DNA from: Kappaphycus alvarezii
Lineage: Eukaryota > Rhodophyta > Florideophyceae > Gigartinales > Solieriaceae
Assembly: GCA_002205965.3 (NCBI GenBank)
Contig: NADL03000490.1
Span: forward strand, 372,001-436,000
DNA: 64,000 nucleotides
Direction: 5' to 3'
Positions 61,621-64,000 of this stretch are shown here, one piece after another. Below the pieces are notes generated by a model. The model made no database searches. It was not told the origin of the DNA and worked only from the letters and a program-made list of their open reading frames with translations. Made by a program: the position numbers and the translations under genes. Each line of letters starts with the position of its first letter. Within the stretch, counting starts at the first letter, position 1.

Positions 61621-64000
61621 GGAAGCTCGCGTCACCCCAAAAGCTGCGAAACGACGGAAGCGGAGAGAAATTCCGACCAATGTCGCCGCTATTCCTTGCT
61701 AGGCTCTACCTGGACGCTAAAAGCTGGGATGAACTTTTTTATTGCTAACATTTGACACCGTGTGTAACCACACGTAAGGTAGTCGAATAGTAGGCTGCAG
61801 TCATCGCGGTCTGTATCGGAAGCTCTAGGGCCTAGTTGTACTTTCGCCTCCGTAAAAAGCTGAGCTATACCATTTGGCCCACTTCTATAACCCCAGTGAT
61901 TGGTCATAATCCGCAACATGGATATTTTTGCCTACTCCTCCAAATCTATTCAATTTCAGTAACTTTGGAGGTTGCACTTCTCTAGGGACATAATGAGTAA
62001 AAATTTGATGTAGAAAACAATTGATAATGTAGTCTTGGATATCCGTTTCATACTTTTCTGTGCTACCTTATACGATCTTATTGTGGTTATCAACGGAGTT
62101 GTGTTTCAATCTACGGATGGGTTTTGTGTTGAAGTTGCTGTTTCTTGGGTCGATATTGTTGTAGTTGCTTGTTGCAGTTGGTACTGTTGAGACTTTTGCT
62201 GGTTTTTTGGTGATTAGCTCAGCTTTCCAGCTATATGCTCTGGTTATATAGCCATTCTTAAGTATGTAATTTCAGAATGTGAGCTACTTAAGTGATATGT
62301 TACAGACTCTTTCGGCTTTTCAATTCGACCCAATGCAGTTATCAATGTTAATAACAGGTCATGTGAGAGATACTGTAGATAGGGATCCTGTCAAGCTACT
62401 TTGATGTTCCTCGAGAGCTAAGTTGGTTTCTACGTAGGATTGGTCATTTGGACCCATTTGACACGAGTCACTTCAGTCCAATCATAAAGATGGTAGCTTT
62501 CGTTTGCATTTGCTCTGCTGCAGTGTTTGCTTCCTCTCATTGCTAGTAAAGAGTCATCTAGACCGAAATGTTTGAATAACTATGGTCCAACTCTTTCAAC
62601 AGTACTGTGATTTTCATTATATCAGGAAAACAGTCAATTGGGACTTTTTAGATGATTCTTTTCCGTAAATTTTCACTTTTTCTGTAAGTTATGTCAGGGA
62701 AGCAAATTTGTCGCTTCAAGACACAATAATTTCGTAGACTGACACGGATTGAAAGTACTAAATAGATAGATTAAATCTGTAATGCGATTAGAACTCCGAT
62801 AAAATTCCATTCGTGCAGAACAAAGCGGGAAAACGAATCCTCTCCTGTATTCCATGAAATTACAAATTATCTCAAGTTTTACTTGATTATCTGGATATTT
62901 TGTTGCGTTTAAGTTGCAATTACCTTAATCTCAGAAAATCATTCAATCACAGTAATGGAAATAAATATACAACAGTTGGGAATAATTTAAACTCTAAACT
63001 ATTAAATTTTCCTTCTGTACTCATGTGGAGGGGCGATATTTTAAAGGGCCGTTCTAATAAAGAACAATGCATTTAACAGGCTTTGGTGCTTCTTCAGATA
63101 TCGGAATTTGAACCAGAAAGGGCCCTATAATGAATATACCTACATTGTATGATAACTTACAAGTATATAATTGGCAGAGAATTGAAGATGAAGCTTGATT
63201 ATTAAATCTTAACTCTTTTCCTGTAAAACGAAAAAAGCGCTCCTGTATCTATTTTGTCTGCTTGATCAATTAAGCAGGCTCAATATGCTTTTATACTCCA
63301 TAAATACATTCCGAGAGCTATTTAACATCTTCTAACTGATAGAAACCTGCCAAAACCTCCCTGACCATAATTCCTCATAATTTTTCAGTCATATTAAGGC
63401 CGGAAAATTACATGAAAAGTTTTACTAAGCAAATAGGGTTACATGGAAAACATTCATTGCATGTCCTAGACCGAAAAAGTGGTGCGATATCATTAATAAA
63501 AAACCATTGATCTTTATTATCTTAAAAGAACGGAAGTATAAAATTCCTCTGAAGTCTTTACAAATTTCTTTTTATTTTTTTTTATTAGGAAAATAGGGAG
63601 AATTTATTCTATTACGCTCGAATCAAATGAAAAGCACGATACATTCCCGTCCACTCTGCCTGTTTTAAACCATTTATTTTATTTCCATAATTCAAATGAC
63701 TTGTTGAGTAGGCAATGAAGTCCATCTAGGCTGCCTTTTTTACGGCCAAAGACGTGTTTGTCCACTTGGACTAACCCATAATAATTATTCTATCATCTGT
63801 AAAGAAGGGCTTGATAATGTTTTCTCATCGCCTGCGTTCTTGCAATGTGCTTTTTGGGCAAATTGGATTGCTGTTGAAGTATGATTTTCATGTAGAACGG
63901 ATGGAAAGGGGATTGCAATGTTGAATTACACCTGAGATTATGTTCGAATAAAACGCAGCTTAATAGATTCACGGAGCTTTAGGGAGAGGCCTGGGCTTTC
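61621..64000. other. AT-rich DNA, no gene seen
   Basis: Stops in all frames, no repeat partner recognised, no RNA gene found. Confidence 0.5.

Noticed and set aside
1-64000. CRISPR array, rRNA operon, telomere repeat or bacterial operon
   Set aside because: No regularly spaced repeats, no rRNA core sequences, no telomeric arrays and no tightly packed co-directional genes apart from retroelement ORFs.

Overview
The window looks like transposon-rich nuclear DNA of a eukaryote, not bacterial or organellar sequence. TATA boxes and AATAAA signals sit at retroelement promoters, there are no operons or ribosome-binding sites, and almost every recognisable protein belongs to a eukaryotic mobile element. 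A florideophyte red alga is my best guess. It rests on the Ty1/copia and R2-like endonuclease (RLE) reverse-transcriptase types and on a pair of secreted cysteine-rich proteins resembling ones I associate with red algae. That is family memory, not a search, so the taxon is uncertain. No intact housekeeping gene, rRNA or convincing tRNA was found.

Layout. 1-6.1 kb: broken pieces of RLE-type reverse transcriptases, mixed with a dispersed hairpin repeat and an acidic dark gene family. 6.48-19.69 kb: a stretch bounded by two matching DNA-transposon ends. It holds a PiggyBac-like transposase pseudogene (minus), the tail of one RLE retroelement (plus), a Ty1/copia element with both LTRs (10.96-16.55 kb) and a nearly intact RLE retroelement ORF (minus, 884 aa). 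20.3-22.3 kb: another broken RLE reverse transcriptase (plus). 22.3-31.8 kb: gene-poor, with one cysteine-rich secreted-protein pseudogene (24.2-25.4 kb) and a 441-bp MITE. 31.8-35.6 kb: a heavily decayed second copia element. 35.6-48.6 kb: AT-rich DNA with scattered RLE tails, two to three further copies of the acidic family, a solo LTR and a second, inverted copy of the 441-bp MITE. 48.9-50.1 kb: the paralogue of the cysteine-rich gene, in the same orientation and with the same promoter spacing. 51.5-56.8 kb: a young tyrosine-recombinase retroelement (DIRS order, direct-repeat Ngaro/PAT-like layout) with intact gag and RT/RNase H ORFs and a frameshifted recombinase. 57.3-58.4 kb: one more RLE reverse-transcriptase piece. 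58.9-61.6 kb: decayed coding sequence I do not recognise. 61.6-64 kb: AT-rich, no gene seen.

How it fits together. This is nested transposon debris of several ages. The youngest insertion is the DIRS-type element, whose 322-bp repeats differ by about one base. The copia element at 11-16.5 kb is intermediate (LTRs about 97% alike by eye, many frameshifts). The RLE endonuclease tails, the copia element at 32-35 kb and the acidic family are old and survive only as frameshifted fragments. The most interesting unexplained items are the hairpin repeat that repeatedly abuts RLE fragments, the acidic family, the split-repeat geometry of the DIRS-type element, and the duplicated secreted-protein genes.
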